Origin: Gilliamella sp. wkB178 | GTDB taxonomy: Bacteria > Pseudomonadota > Gammaproteobacteria > Enterobacterales > Orbaceae | DNA length: 64,000 nt | Reading direction: 5' to 3' | Assembly: GCF_001690705.1 (NCBI RefSeq) | Contig: NZ_LZGK01000013.1 | Location: 558,001-622,000, forward strand | Part shown: positions 48,509 through 57,946 of the stretch, piece after piece | How positions within the stretch are numbered: position 1 is the stretch's first letter | Layout of the letters: each line of letters begins with the position of its first letter | Position numbers and translations under genes: made by a program | Notes under the pieces: model-generated | Seen by the model: only the letters and a program-made list of their open reading frames with translations | What the model was told of the DNA's origin: nothing | Databases searched by the model: none

Positions 48509-48718
48509 ATGTCTAAGAAAACTGGTCAAGTTAAATGGTTTAATGAAAGTAAAGGTTTTGGTTTTATCTCCCCATCAGATGGTAGTAAAGATGTGTTTGT
48601 ACACTTTTCTGCAATTTCTGGTGATGGATTCAAAACCTTAACTGAAGGTCAACAAGTGGAATTTTCTATCCAAGATAGTCCACGTGGCCCTTCTGCAACA
48701 GATGTTACTGCAATTTAA
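48509..48718 (+). CDS. Cold-shock protein (CspC/CspE type)
   Basis: 69 residues forming one cold-shock domain: [20 protein letters not shown] holds RNP1 (KGFGFI) and VFVHFSAI is RNP2. An RNA chaperone. AAAAGGA is before the ATG at 48509; a longer frame from 48461 lacks similarity and is rejected. The residues are closer to CspC/CspE than to cold-inducible CspA. Confidence 0.95.
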   Translation: MSKKTGQVKWFNESKGFGFISPSDGSKDVFVHFSAISGDGFKTLTEGQQVEFSIQDSPRGPSATDVTAI

Positions 48719-48737
48719 TTCATATCCTTACTTTTTT

Positions 48738-48763
48738 CCTATCAGTAACTAATTACTGATAGG
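48738..48763 (+). terminator. Terminator of the cold-shock gene
   Basis: CCTATCAGTAA and TTACTGATAGG are an 11-bp perfect stem; the tail is ATATCTTATTTTT. Confidence 0.82.
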
Positions 48764-48879
48764 ATATCTTATTTTTCTAGACTTACTTAGTTAATTTCAA
48801 TATTATATTCCATGCAAAAATATTGATATTTTTGCCACTATTATAGTAATTAAATTATTTGTATATAAGGATGAAATTA

Positions 48880-49164
48880 ATGAAAAAGTTAGCGTTTATT
48901 GTGGCTCTAATGAGTATGTCTTCTGTCGCTATGGCTGATTTATCAGCAACATGTAAAACTTATTTTGATAAAATTGATACGTTAGTTAAATCTATTCCCG
49001 ATGATGCCGCGACTAAACAACAAACTGATTTGATCAAACAAAATCTAGAAGCAGGTAAACAACAAGTTGCTGCATTACCTGAATCCCAACAAGACAATGC
49101 TTGTAAGCAAGGCGAAGAAGTACTTAAACAAATGGAAGCCGCGCTATCAAATGCTAAAAAATAA
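48880..49164 (+). CDS. Small exported protein, DUF5339-like
   Basis: 94 residues: signal peptide KKLAFIVALMSMSSVAMA then a helical, lysine/glutamine-rich mature part with two cysteines (LSATCKTYFDKID and QQDNACKQGEEVLKQM), probably one disulfide. The pattern resembles DUF5339. AAGGATGA eight bases before the ATG at 48880 fixes the start. Function unknown; periplasmic by prediction. Confidence 0.75.
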   Translation: MKKLAFIVALMSMSSVAMADLSATCKTYFDKIDTLVKSIPDDAATKQQTDLIKQNLEAGKQQVAALPESQQDNACKQGEEVLKQMEAALSNAKK

Positions 49165-49193
49165 AAACTATCCCGCACAATAGTAACGCTTAT

Positions 49194-49679
49194 TTAGCGT
49201 TGATTATTATGGCGGAAATTCCAAGGGGCGATTGGATTTTTATCTTTCCAAAGCCCTTTTTTATTGCTCTTAGCATTATCTTCTAAGGTGACCATTTTCT
49301 TGTTCTTCGCCACACCTTTATAGCGGTAAGCCCAAGCATAGCCGTTTGCAACCATTTTTGCATTGATATCAACATTATTCTTGATAATGGTAGCTAATGT
49401 TCTTTGGTAGACATCTTTGCCTTTATCTTTCACCAACACCGTGTCACCAGCAATTAAAGAGGCAAGATATTTTCTAGAAGCATTGCCGTAAGCTTGGTGA
49501 CTCTCTGGTGCATCAATATCTAATAAGCGAATACGGAATTTCTGTTTTTGTAGTGTTAATACTTCAATGGTATCACCATCAATCACCTTGACGACTTTGC
49601 CTTTAAAATCAGCATGAGCGAGGGTAATTAAGGAAAAAAATAAAATAAGACTAATAAAAAATTGTTTAATAAAATGCAT
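49194..49679 (-). CDS. Secreted staphylococcal-nuclease-like thermonuclease
   Basis: 161 residues from the ATG at 49679, which places a signal peptide (FISLILFFSLITLAHA) at the N-terminus; an ATG at 49739 would add 20 unlikely residues. VVKVIDGDTIEV, IRLLDIDAPESHQAYG and AWAYRYKG are the SNase blocks holding Ca2+ ligands and catalytic Arg/Glu. Convergent with the DUF5339-like gene, 29 bp apart. Confidence 0.92.
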   Translation of the reverse strand: MHFIKQFFISLILFFSLITLAHADFKGKVVKVIDGDTIEVLTLQKQKFRIRLLDIDAPESHQAYGNASRKYLASLIAGDTVLVKDKGKDVYQRTLATIIKNNVDINAKMVANGYAWAYRYKGVAKNKKMVTLEDNAKSNKKGLWKDKNPIAPWNFRHNNQR

Positions 49680-49876
49680 AATCAATAATAAATAGCTGAA
49701 ATTGATAATATTATATACTGAGTACAAATGGATACTCAATTAGTATAAGGTACCAAGATTGATTAATAGCCATTAAAAAGATGACTATTACTGGCTAAAG
49801 ATTAAATGATAATAAAAAAAATTAGATAGTTAGTGCTAAGAGGCTAATATGCCGTCGCATTATTGACTAACTGATT

Positions 49877-51091
49877 TTATCTTTCTTCCATCACCGTAAT
49901 AGTTGGTTTTTGGCGACCATGTAGGAAAAAGTAAAGTATCATTGATAATAAACTGATTAATGCACATATCAAATATAATCCACGATAACCAGTATAAGGA
50001 ATAAGATGACCCATAAAATAGGGTCCAAGCCCAATACCAAAATCAAATAATATAAAATAGGTTGAAGTGGCTTGCCCAACTTTATGATGAGGGGAAACTT
50101 TTACAGCCACGGCTTGAGCGGTTGATTGAAAGTTACCAAAACCGAGCCCTATTAATGCGCTGGAAAGCAATAAAACCCAAGCATTGTATGCAATACTAAG
50201 TACAATAAAGCCAATGGTGAGTAATAACAAAGTTGGGTAAATAATAACATTTTCACCTTTTAGATCGAATAATCGACCACTAAATGGTCGTGAAATCAAA
50301 ATAAATATGGCGTAAATAGCAAAGAAGAAACTGGCAGCTTCGATTAAATCCAACTCTTGCGCATAAAATGAAAGATAAGCTTGAATGGCTGCATAGCCTA
50401 CAGAAACTAGCATTACAATAAATGAAATTCGTAGCGCACTAGGTTCGATGTAACTTGATAGTTGTAACCATGAAGCTTTGTTTTGGTTTGTTTGGGTTTG
50501 CGGTTTATTAATCACTAATTTATTCGCTTGTAGTTGTAAAGTAATGACTAAACAAATCGCCCCAATAACAACAGCAAAATAAAACAATATGTTGAAGTGA
50601 ACATGTTGTACAAGTAGCATTCCGGCAAAAGGACCTAATGCTGTAGCTAAAATGGTGCTTAAGCTAAAATAACTTATCCCTTCACCACGACGATTATGTG
50701 GCACTATATACACCACAATAGTTCCGGTTACGGTGCCAATTACGCCAACAAAAATACCACTTATAAAACGAATAAAGATTAATGAAGGTAGATTAAAAGC
50801 CGTAAGGTATAACGCCATGGTAATGATAAAACCAATAATGCCAACAAAAAGGACTTTTTTGCAGCCAATCATTTCCAAGAAAAATCCGGTTATAAACCTT
50901 CCCACCAAGCAACCTATAACCATAGTTCCGGTAACTAACCCAGCCATACTTTTACTCGCGGCAAAGGTATCAACAACATAATTACCAATGGTTACTAGCA
51001 ACATATAATAGCTGAGCAGAACTAATAGATTAATTGCTGCAACAACAATAAAGTCAGCACTCCACAATTTTGTTTGTGATTGATTATCCAT
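49877..51091 (-). CDS. Major facilitator superfamily transporter
   Basis: 404 residues, about twelve membrane helices. GLVTGTMVIGCLVGRFITGF and SRPFSGRLFDLKGENV are the motif-A-like loops between helices 2-3 and 8-9; SALIGLGFGNFQSTAQA resembles drug/sugar-efflux members. Substrate not recognisable. Monocistronic. Confidence 0.88.
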   Translation of the reverse strand: MDNQSQTKLWSADFIVVAAINLLVLLSYYMLLVTIGNYVVDTFAASKSMAGLVTGTMVIGCLVGRFITGFFLEMIGCKKVLFVGIIGFIITMALYLTAFNLPSLIFIRFISGIFVGVIGTVTGTIVVYIVPHNRRGEGISYFSLSTILATALGPFAGMLLVQHVHFNILFYFAVVIGAICLVITLQLQANKLVINKPQTQTNQNKASWLQLSSYIEPSALRISFIVMLVSVGYAAIQAYLSFYAQELDLIEAASFFFAIYAIFILISRPFSGRLFDLKGENVIIYPTLLLLTIGFIVLSIAYNAWVLLLSSALIGLGFGNFQSTAQAVAVKVSPHHKVGQATSTYFILFDFGIGLGPYFMGHLIPYTGYRGLYLICALISLLSMILYFFLHGRQKPTITVMEER

Positions 51092-51443
51092 AATAAAACA
51101 ACTTATTTGTGCTTTTAATATTCACAAATAAATATACTCATTATTCATCCATACTATTTCTGATTGAGTGGCAACGAAAACACCAGAAGGATTTATTTTT
51201 ACCCGTAAATATTTGGGTATAAATTCGGTATATCTATTTTAATGGTTGATAAAGATTATCCATTTACTAACACTACTATGAGCAAATGAGTAATTTAATT
51301 CTGCCAATATCAGCAAGGGGAATGGGCATCGCTGAGGACTATAGGACGATTTTTAAATTATTTCAATAAGTTGAAATAAAATAGCATTTTTTGTTTAAAC
51401 CTTACTAACTCTTGATTAGTAAGGTTTATGTAATAGTGAAAAG
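51092..51443. other. Intergenic region between MFS gene and fabA
   Basis: 350 bp. The only clear structure is AACCTTACTAA/TTAGTAAGGTT at about 51398-51426, just behind fabA, probably its terminator or processing hairpin although the T-run is poor. Nothing else stands out. Confidence 0.5.
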
Positions 51444-51965
51444 TTAAAAACTGCTGGTATCTTTGAATAAGCCAACCTTTAGATCGGTGGCTTCATAAAT
51501 TGGTTTACCATCAACTAAAACTTCGCCATCACCAATCCCCATAATTAATTTACGGTTAATGACTCGTTTAAAGTGAATTTTATAAGTCACTTTTTTATTA
51601 TTGGGTAATACTTGACCTTTTAGTTTAAGTTCACCTACACCCAAAGCTCGGCCTTTACCTTTGCCGCCAAGCCAACCTAAATAAAATCCTACTAATTGCC
51701 ATAAAGCGTCAAGTCCAAGGCAACCAGGCATAACGGGATCGTTTTTAAAATGACACTTAAAGAACCATAAATCCGGATTGATGTCCAGTTCAGCTTCGAC
51801 ATAACCTTTGCCAAAATTTCCACCATTTTCATTCATTTCGATAACACGATCCATCATTAACATTAAATCGGATGGTAACGGGGGGCCATCATGACCAAAT
51901 AATTCATTATTACCTGATTTAATCAGATCTGCTTTGTCGTATGAAGATTTACGTTCAAATGTCAT
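51444..51965 (-). CDS. fabA: 3-hydroxydecanoyl-ACP dehydratase/isomerase
   Basis: Introduces the cis double bond of unsaturated fatty acids. Hot-dog fold, 173 residues (E. coli 172). [20 protein letters not shown] holds the catalytic His and the following LGLDALWQ the Asp region; [19 protein letters not shown] is conserved. It lies 150 bp downstream of the Lon-like gene, as in E. coli. Confidence 0.97.
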   Translation of the reverse strand: MTFERKSSYDKADLIKSGNNELFGHDGPPLPSDLMLMMDRVIEMNENGGNFGKGYVEAELDINPDLWFFKCHFKNDPVMPGCLGLDALWQLVGFYLGWLGGKGKGRALGVGELKLKGQVLPNNKKVTYKIHFKRVINRKLIMGIGDGEVLVDGKPIYEATDLKVGLFKDTSSF

Positions 51966-52112
51966 ATAAAAACCTTTTGTTTGTTGTTATTACATAAATG
52001 GTTATTGAAATAGTTTTTCAAAAACCATATTATGAAAATTAATCATTATAAAACTAATCTATATCCATTACCTATAGCAATAGATGTGTGCTCTAAAGTT
52101 TATGGGCAATTA

Positions 52113-53885
52113 CTATTTTTTGCAATATTTTTGCCATTTACTCAACCAGCTATCATGTTTTTTATCTTGTAGCAGCATTGTTTGCATACGAGCATGAATC
52201 AACTTATATAAATTAATACTAGATTCATCTTTATAAGGAATACCGGTTAATAAATAAAGTGCTTCCGCTATATGCTCAACCGCCCAAATTGAAAACTTAT
52301 CTTGCTTGATTGCTGCAATTACATCGTCATTTAGACTCAAATGGCGTTGATTACTAGCTGGAATAATAACACCTTGTTGCCCGGTTAATCCCTGATGTTG
52401 ACATACCGCAAAAAAGCCTTCAATTTTCTCATTAACCCCACCAATAGATTGCACATGACCAAACTGATCTACTGAACCGGTAACTGCTAATTGTTGATCT
52501 ATTGGTTGTTGAGATAGGGCGCTAATTAAAGCACAAAGCCCGGCGAGTGAAGCACTATCACCGTCAATTTCACTATAGGATTGCTCAAACACCAAAGAGG
52601 TAGAGAAGGGTAATTGATGATTAATAGCAAATTCAGACATAATAAAAGCCTGCATAATCATCATCCCTTTGGAATGAATATTACCGGCAAGTTCGGTTTT
52701 GCGTTCAATATCAATTAACTCACCATCACCAAAATGCACCAAACAGCTTAAGCGTGTCGGTTCGCCAATCATTCTTGGGTAACCGGGATACTCAATCACC
52801 GATAAGCCATTAATTTGCCCCACTACTTGATCTTTAGTATTTATCATTATTTGATTAGTAAAAATTTCGTCATGGAAGCGCTCAATTAAGTAATCTTCAC
52901 GCCATGATTTTTGGGTAATCGCTTGGGTTAAGGAATCATCATCAATGGTATTATTTTTAGCAAAATAAGCAGCATTAACCAGTAATGACTGTAGCCAATC
53001 AACAGCTAATGGTAAATAATATTGATCACCAGTGTAACGGGTTGCTTGTTTATACAATTTGGCAAAAGCAGATTTATCGATAGTCGGTAATTGTTGGTTA
53101 TGAGCAATAAATTGCAAATAACTAAGCCAGTTAGCAATTTGTTCAGTTGATTTGATTGGCAACTCATTTTCAAATTCGGCATAAATTGAGGTTGAATAAA
53201 ACTCAGGTTCAAATTCCTGTAAATCCGACAAACTTAAGCGATCACCTACCAAAATAATGCGTAAATCAAGTGGCATTGACGGAATAGCTAAAGGTAAAGG
53301 ATGGGATTCATCAGTGGAAAACCATGCAAACTCTTGTGTAATGACCATCTGTTTTAATTTGGCCCATAAGGAAGGTTGGCTGAGTAGTGAGCGTAACCCT
53401 AAAATTAACACCCCACCATTTGCTTGATGCACTAAACCAGCTTGCAATTTGATAGGACCATTTTCTGGTTGCCTAACACAACCAAACAATTTTTCAGCAT
53501 CAATGGAAGTTGTCGCTAAACAATTATCTAAAGTAGCGAAATTATCTTGTTTACTTTTAGCCGTAGTTAAAGTGATTTTATTTTCACCAAAATAGTAGCT
53601 ATAACCTAAGTCCGTGTTAGGTAAATTTAATTTAACCGATTGCCTGAGTAAATCAAACAACAACTCACTTTCGTTAGCCTTGAGTAACATAAAGCGCGGT
53701 TGGTAATTGGTTCTTGTTGTTGGGCATAACATCGACACAGCAGAAGCAACGCGTGGCTGCCAACTAAGTAAATGGCTAGATTCACTTGGCTCAAAAGGGA
53801 ATATGGTTTCGTCCTTGGCTATTAGTTCATTAAGTTGATCTAAATTAGGTTGGGTTTGCTTTGCTGAGAGTTGTGTGATTGCCAA
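52113..53885 (-). CDS. lonH: Lon-related protease (LonH/YcbZ)
   Basis: 590 residues (E. coli 586). The C-terminal Lon-type proteolytic domain has the Ser-Lys dyad: Ser444 in DGDSASLAGLCALISAL and Lys487 in GGVNEKIEGFFAVC. The N-terminal half has only a degenerate ATPase-like region (GGVLILGLRSLLSQPSLWAK), with no intact Walker A. Located beside fabA as in enterobacteria. Physiological substrates are unknown. Confidence 0.93.
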   Translation of the reverse strand: MAITQLSAKQTQPNLDQLNELIAKDETIFPFEPSESSHLLSWQPRVASAVSMLCPTTRTNYQPRFMLLKANESELLFDLLRQSVKLNLPNTDLGYSYYFGENKITLTTAKSKQDNFATLDNCLATTSIDAEKLFGCVRQPENGPIKLQAGLVHQANGGVLILGLRSLLSQPSLWAKLKQMVITQEFAWFSTDESHPLPLAIPSMPLDLRIILVGDRLSLSDLQEFEPEFYSTSIYAEFENELPIKSTEQIANWLSYLQFIAHNQQLPTIDKSAFAKLYKQATRYTGDQYYLPLAVDWLQSLLVNAAYFAKNNTIDDDSLTQAITQKSWREDYLIERFHDEIFTNQIMINTKDQVVGQINGLSVIEYPGYPRMIGEPTRLSCLVHFGDGELIDIERKTELAGNIHSKGMMIMQAFIMSEFAINHQLPFSTSLVFEQSYSEIDGDSASLAGLCALISALSQQPIDQQLAVTGSVDQFGHVQSIGGVNEKIEGFFAVCQHQGLTGQQGVIIPASNQRHLSLNDDVIAAIKQDKFSIWAVEHIAEALYLLTGIPYKDESSINLYKLIHARMQTMLLQDKKHDSWLSKWQKYCKK

Positions 53886-54074
53886 AATAGTTATCTTTTG
53901 TGTTAGCTAAAATAATCCTCGAATTATAACAAGTATCGTTTATAACGCCAACAGTTAGCAAAATGTTTATGCTAACAAATAAAAAATTTACAGAAAGATT
54001 TTTTTAAATCAGGTAAACTACTCGACAATCTAAGGTTTGTTTTACTTTCTTAATAATTATCAGCAACAATTAAT

Positions 54075-55850
54075 ATGCTCAAAATCAAAAATAATCACTT
54101 CAAGGATGACCGCTCTTCGCAAATAGTTAGCTGGGGGCACTGGTTTACTTTATTTAACATTTTTGTAGTTATTATATTAGGTAGTAGATATTTGTTCATT
54201 GCCGATTGGCCGCGAACTTTTATGGGCAGATTTTATGCAATTATCAGCGCTATTGGGCATTTTAGTTTTTTAACTTTTATTACTTATCTGATTTTACTGT
54301 TCCCGTTAAGTTTTTTTATCTATTCGTCACGCTGGCAACGAATTATTGCTACGGTCATTGCTACTGTTGGAATATCACTATTAGTTCTTGATATTGATGT
54401 GTTTTCGCATTTTCGAATGCACCTCAATTTATCCATATGGAAGTTATTTTCGAGTCAAAATGCTTCTTTTTTGAGCGCGGAATTTATTGCTATTCCTTTT
54501 ATCTTATTGATTGAGATTTTATTCTCGGTTTGGAGTTGGAAAAAATTACGCAGCTTAAGTAAGCGGAGGCGTTATGCTAAGCCCGTAGTGATTCTATTTA
54601 TTGTCTGTTTTGTTTCTTCACACTTAATCCATATTTGGGCGGATGCTAATTTTTATAGACCAATAACTATGCAACGCTCAAGTTTACCACTTTCGTACCC
54701 ACTAACGGCTCGTCATTTTCTGGAGCGCTATGGCTTTATTGAGGAAAATGGTTATCGTGATCGCTTAGCTCAAGAAGGCAATCCTTTTGCTATGGCTATT
54801 GAATATCCTCTTGGTCACATTGCCTATGATGAACCTAAAGTAAAACAAAATGTGTTAATGATTGTAATTGATGGTTGGAATAGTAAATTATTAACCAATA
54901 ACATGCCGTGGTTAAATAAATTTGCTCAAGAAAATATCCAATTTACTAATCATTATGGGGCTAGTAATGAAGCGTATTTAAATGATTTTTCACTGTTCTA
55001 TGGTTTAGATCCAAATTATTATAACAGTATCTTAACAGGCCACAAACCTTCTGTTTTATTGGATGTGGTTGCTAAACAACATTATAGTCTTGGTTTATTT
55101 GCAACTGATGGTTTTGCTGAACCATTATATCGAAATGCATTGTTGTCTAACTTTACTCTGCCTGAACCGAAGAAACAAACAAATAAGCAAGTAACCGATA
55201 ATTGGATGGCGTGGCATGATGAGCAAAATAAACTAGAAAATCATGCACCATTATTTTCGATTATTCAATATTCACTTAGTGATAAAAATAAAAAAATATC
55301 ATTAAATGACTATGAGATAGCTGCTAAAAAATTGGATCAATATTTAGAGTCATTGATAGCCTATATGCAATTATCTAATGCTTATGACAATACCGTTATT
55401 GTTATTACGGGTACTAATGATGTTGATGTCGATGAGGGTAAAAAAATAGTTACACATAATAATGGTAGTATTTTTAATCGCGAATCAATAAAAGTACCAT
55501 TGATTATGTTGTGGCCAAATAAAGACAGTGCCCAGATTGGGAAAATAACTACCCAAACTGACATCATGAGAACATTAATGCAAGATGTATTTTTAGTTAC
55601 TACTCCAGCCAAACAATATAGCCAAGGCCAAAACCTGTTTTATAATAGTAATAACCGCCCATGGATAGTAGCAGGTAATGAAAACGAAATTGCGGCGCTT
55701 TATGAGGATAAAACGATTGTCCTTGATGCTTTTGGTCGTTCAAAAATTTATAACCTTGAAGGCAAATTGCAAAAAGGTGAGACCATTAGTTTGCCAATCT
55801 TTTTACAAATAGTTACCGAAAACCGCCGCTTTATGGTGGTTGATAATTAA
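54075..55850 (+). CDS. yejM: Inner-membrane LPS regulator YejM (PbgA/LapC)
   Basis: 591 residues (E. coli 586): five N-terminal membrane helices (about residues 25-190), then a periplasmic sulfatase-like domain (VKQNVLMIVIDGWNSKLLTN, HYGASNEAYLNDFSLFYGLD). It limits LpxC turnover through the LapB-FtsH system. The sulfatase active-site Cys/Ser is absent, as known for the family. R3 copy 9 lies behind it. Confidence 0.93.
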   Translation: MLKIKNNHFKDDRSSQIVSWGHWFTLFNIFVVIILGSRYLFIADWPRTFMGRFYAIISAIGHFSFLTFITYLILLFPLSFFIYSSRWQRIIATVIATVGISLLVLDIDVFSHFRMHLNLSIWKLFSSQNASFLSAEFIAIPFILLIEILFSVWSWKKLRSLSKRRRYAKPVVILFIVCFVSSHLIHIWADANFYRPITMQRSSLPLSYPLTARHFLERYGFIEENGYRDRLAQEGNPFAMAIEYPLGHIAYDEPKVKQNVLMIVIDGWNSKLLTNNMPWLNKFAQENIQFTNHYGASNEAYLNDFSLFYGLDPNYYNSILTGHKPSVLLDVVAKQHYSLGLFATDGFAEPLYRNALLSNFTLPEPKKQTNKQVTDNWMAWHDEQNKLENHAPLFSIIQYSLSDKNKKISLNDYEIAAKKLDQYLESLIAYMQLSNAYDNTVIVITGTNDVDVDEGKKIVTHNNGSIFNRESIKVPLIMLWPNKDSAQIGKITTQTDIMRTLMQDVFLVTTPAKQYSQGQNLFYNSNNRPWIVAGNENEIAALYEDKTIVLDAFGRSKIYNLEGKLQKGETISLPIFLQIVTENRRFMVVDN

Positions 55851-55906
55851 GATGAGTAATGCTGATTTAGTATTAATATGGTAAATTTCTGCTAGTAAAG
55901 CTTGTC

Positions 55907-55943
55907 AAGATGTTTCCTGAGAAGTATACGTTTGAGTATAAAA
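55907..55943 (+). repeat. R3 dispersed repeat, copy 9
   Basis: Isolated copy (centre GAAGTATACG, right half TTTGAGTATAAAA) between the convergent yejM and lipA, 42 kb from the island. Confidence 0.9.
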
Positions 55944-55973
55944 TGTTGGCGTGAAAAATCTAAGGTGAAGCGA

Positions 55974-56933
55974 TTACTTCACCTCTTTTCCCATTGCTTG
56001 TAAGTCTGCATGGTAAGAAGAACGAACAAATGGACCACAAGCGGCATGAGTAAATCCTAAAGCTAAAGCTGTTTGTTTAAGTTCATCAAATTCTTTAGGT
56101 GAAACATAACGTTCAACCGGTAAGTGATATTTGCTCGGTTGTAAATATTGACCGAGAGTTAACATAGTTACGCCATGGACACGTAAATCTTTTAATACTT
56201 GAATTAACTCTTGATTGGTTTCGCCAAGCCCAACCATTAAACCTGATTTAGTAGGAATTTCAGGGTGTTTCTCTTTAAAAGATGCTAATAATTTCAGTGA
56301 ACCCTCATAGCTAGCGCCTGGACGGATTTTTTTATATAAGCGCGGAATATTTTCTAAATTATGATTAAACACATCCGGTGGATTATCACTCAACACCGCT
56401 ACGGCTTCATCAATACAGCCACGAAAATCTGGCGTTAAAGTTTCAACTTTAATATTAGGGCTAGATGCGCGTATCTCCGCAGTACATGCGGCAAAATGAC
56501 TGGCACCACCATCTTTGAGATCGTCACGATCTACTGAAGTAATAACTACATAACGTAGTCTCATTTCTTGAATTGTTTGTGCTAACTTAGTTGGTTCTTC
56601 ACGATCAGGTGGTAATGGGCGGCCATGAGCAACATCACAAAACGGACAACGGCGGGTACAAATATCCCCTAAAATCATAAAAGTCGCGGTACCATGATTA
56701 AAACATTCAGCCAAATTGGGGCAAGACGCTTCCTCACATACAGAATGCAATCCATGTTTACGCATAGTATTTTTGATATGGGCAATATTATCGGAGTGGG
56801 CAGATAACTTAATCCGCATCCACTCTGGTTTTTTGAGGGGAGCAGCATCTTCTAAAGTAACCGTAGGAATGAGTCGGGTTTTGTCAGCATCACGGTATTT
56901 TGAACTTCTAATAATTGCTTCATTATCTGGCAT
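55974..56933 (-). CDS. lipA: Lipoyl synthase
   Basis: Radical-SAM enzyme that inserts two sulfurs into octanoyl groups on lipoyl domains. Auxiliary cluster [16 protein letters not shown] cluster [10 protein letters not shown], and C-terminal [10 protein letters not shown]. 319 residues (E. coli 321). Ten bp behind lipB, so both steps of protein lipoylation are co-expressed; their substrate AceF is encoded just upstream on the other strand. Confidence 0.97.
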   Translation of the reverse strand: MPDNEAIIRSSKYRDADKTRLIPTVTLEDAAPLKKPEWMRIKLSAHSDNIAHIKNTMRKHGLHSVCEEASCPNLAECFNHGTATFMILGDICTRRCPFCDVAHGRPLPPDREEPTKLAQTIQEMRLRYVVITSVDRDDLKDGGASHFAACTAEIRASSPNIKVETLTPDFRGCIDEAVAVLSDNPPDVFNHNLENIPRLYKKIRPGASYEGSLKLLASFKEKHPEIPTKSGLMVGLGETNQELIQVLKDLRVHGVTMLTLGQYLQPSKYHLPVERYVSPKEFDELKQTALALGFTHAACGPFVRSSYHADLQAMGKEVK

Positions 56934-56942
56934 AATTTTATC

Positions 56943-57563
56943 TTATCGGTTAGGTAACTGACTAATAAAAAAATCAGTTAACAATTGTTTTATCTCTTGG
57001 CGATCAATCGATGCAACATAGTCTTTCAATTGCGTCATTTGCAATCCCGCATAACCACAAGGATTGATGTTATTAAATGGCGTAAGATCCATATTAATAT
57101 TTAGCGCCAGCCCGTGTAAGGTACAGCCATGTTTTATGTGTAAACCAAGTGAACATATTTTTTTATTGTCAATATACACACCCGGTGCCTCAGTTTTAGC
57201 ATAAGCCTCAATATTATAATGAGCTAATGTTTGAATAACACAATTTTCTAAATAGTTTACGACTTCACGAATACCAATTTTTCGTCTTTTTATATCCAAC
57301 AGAATATACATTATTTGTTGGCCGGGAGCATGATAAGTAATTTGCCCACCACGGTCGGTCTGTACTACCGGAATATTTGTTTTAGTTAATAAATGTTCAG
57401 GCTTACCAACTTTACCTTGAGTAAATACCGGTGGATGCTCAACTAACCAAATCTCATCGGTTGTTAGTGCATTGCGGTTTAGGGTAAAATCATGCATAGC
57501 TTGGTAAGTTTGCATATAAGGTTTGTTACCTAAATCTTTAATGATGACATTATTTGTAAACAT
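56943..57563 (-). CDS. lipB: Octanoyltransferase
   Basis: Moves octanoyl from ACP to lipoyl domains. [58 protein letters not shown] and [13 protein letters not shown] include the catalytic Cys (PCGY) and Lys. 206 residues. No ybeD/lipA separation as in E. coli; lipA follows directly. Confidence 0.96.
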   Translation of the reverse strand: MFTNNVIIKDLGNKPYMQTYQAMHDFTLNRNALTTDEIWLVEHPPVFTQGKVGKPEHLLTKTNIPVVQTDRGGQITYHAPGQQIMYILLDIKRRKIGIREVVNYLENCVIQTLAHYNIEAYAKTEAPGVYIDNKKICSLGLHIKHGCTLHGLALNINMDLTPFNNINPCGYAGLQMTQLKDYVASIDRQEIKQLLTDFFISQLPNR

Positions 57564-57946
57564 AGTTAGTCAATAACATAGTATTAATACGGCAATTAGT
57601 AAAACTTTTACAACTATATAACAGATTTTGCTATAGCTTGACAACTGATGGTAAATCACTGTATAAACATACTATCAATCTTTAGGATTTCATTCTTTGT
57701 AAAATCATTATTTATCAAATAATTATTATTTTTTTAATTAGTTTATTGAAATAATTGATTAATTTGATAGGAATTAACATTCTTTTCTAAATGTCGGTTT
57801 GCTTTACTTTTCTATTGAAAATGGCAGACTTGTATTTAGTTAAGCTCCGTTATGCAGAGTCAAAAGTTATTACAATTAGTTATAGCTTCAGTTATAGCTA
57901 TGGATAGCGAATACTGCATTTTTTCTAACAAAAAAGAGGTTTTTAT
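57564..57946 (+). promoter_or_regulatory. aceE upstream region with sigma-70-like promoter
   Basis: TTGACA (57638-57643) and TATAAA (57662-57667) are 18 bp apart, pointing at aceE with a leader of about 270 bases. No AATTGGT..ACCAATT PdhR box was found and no pdhR gene precedes aceE, unlike E. coli. Confidence 0.55.
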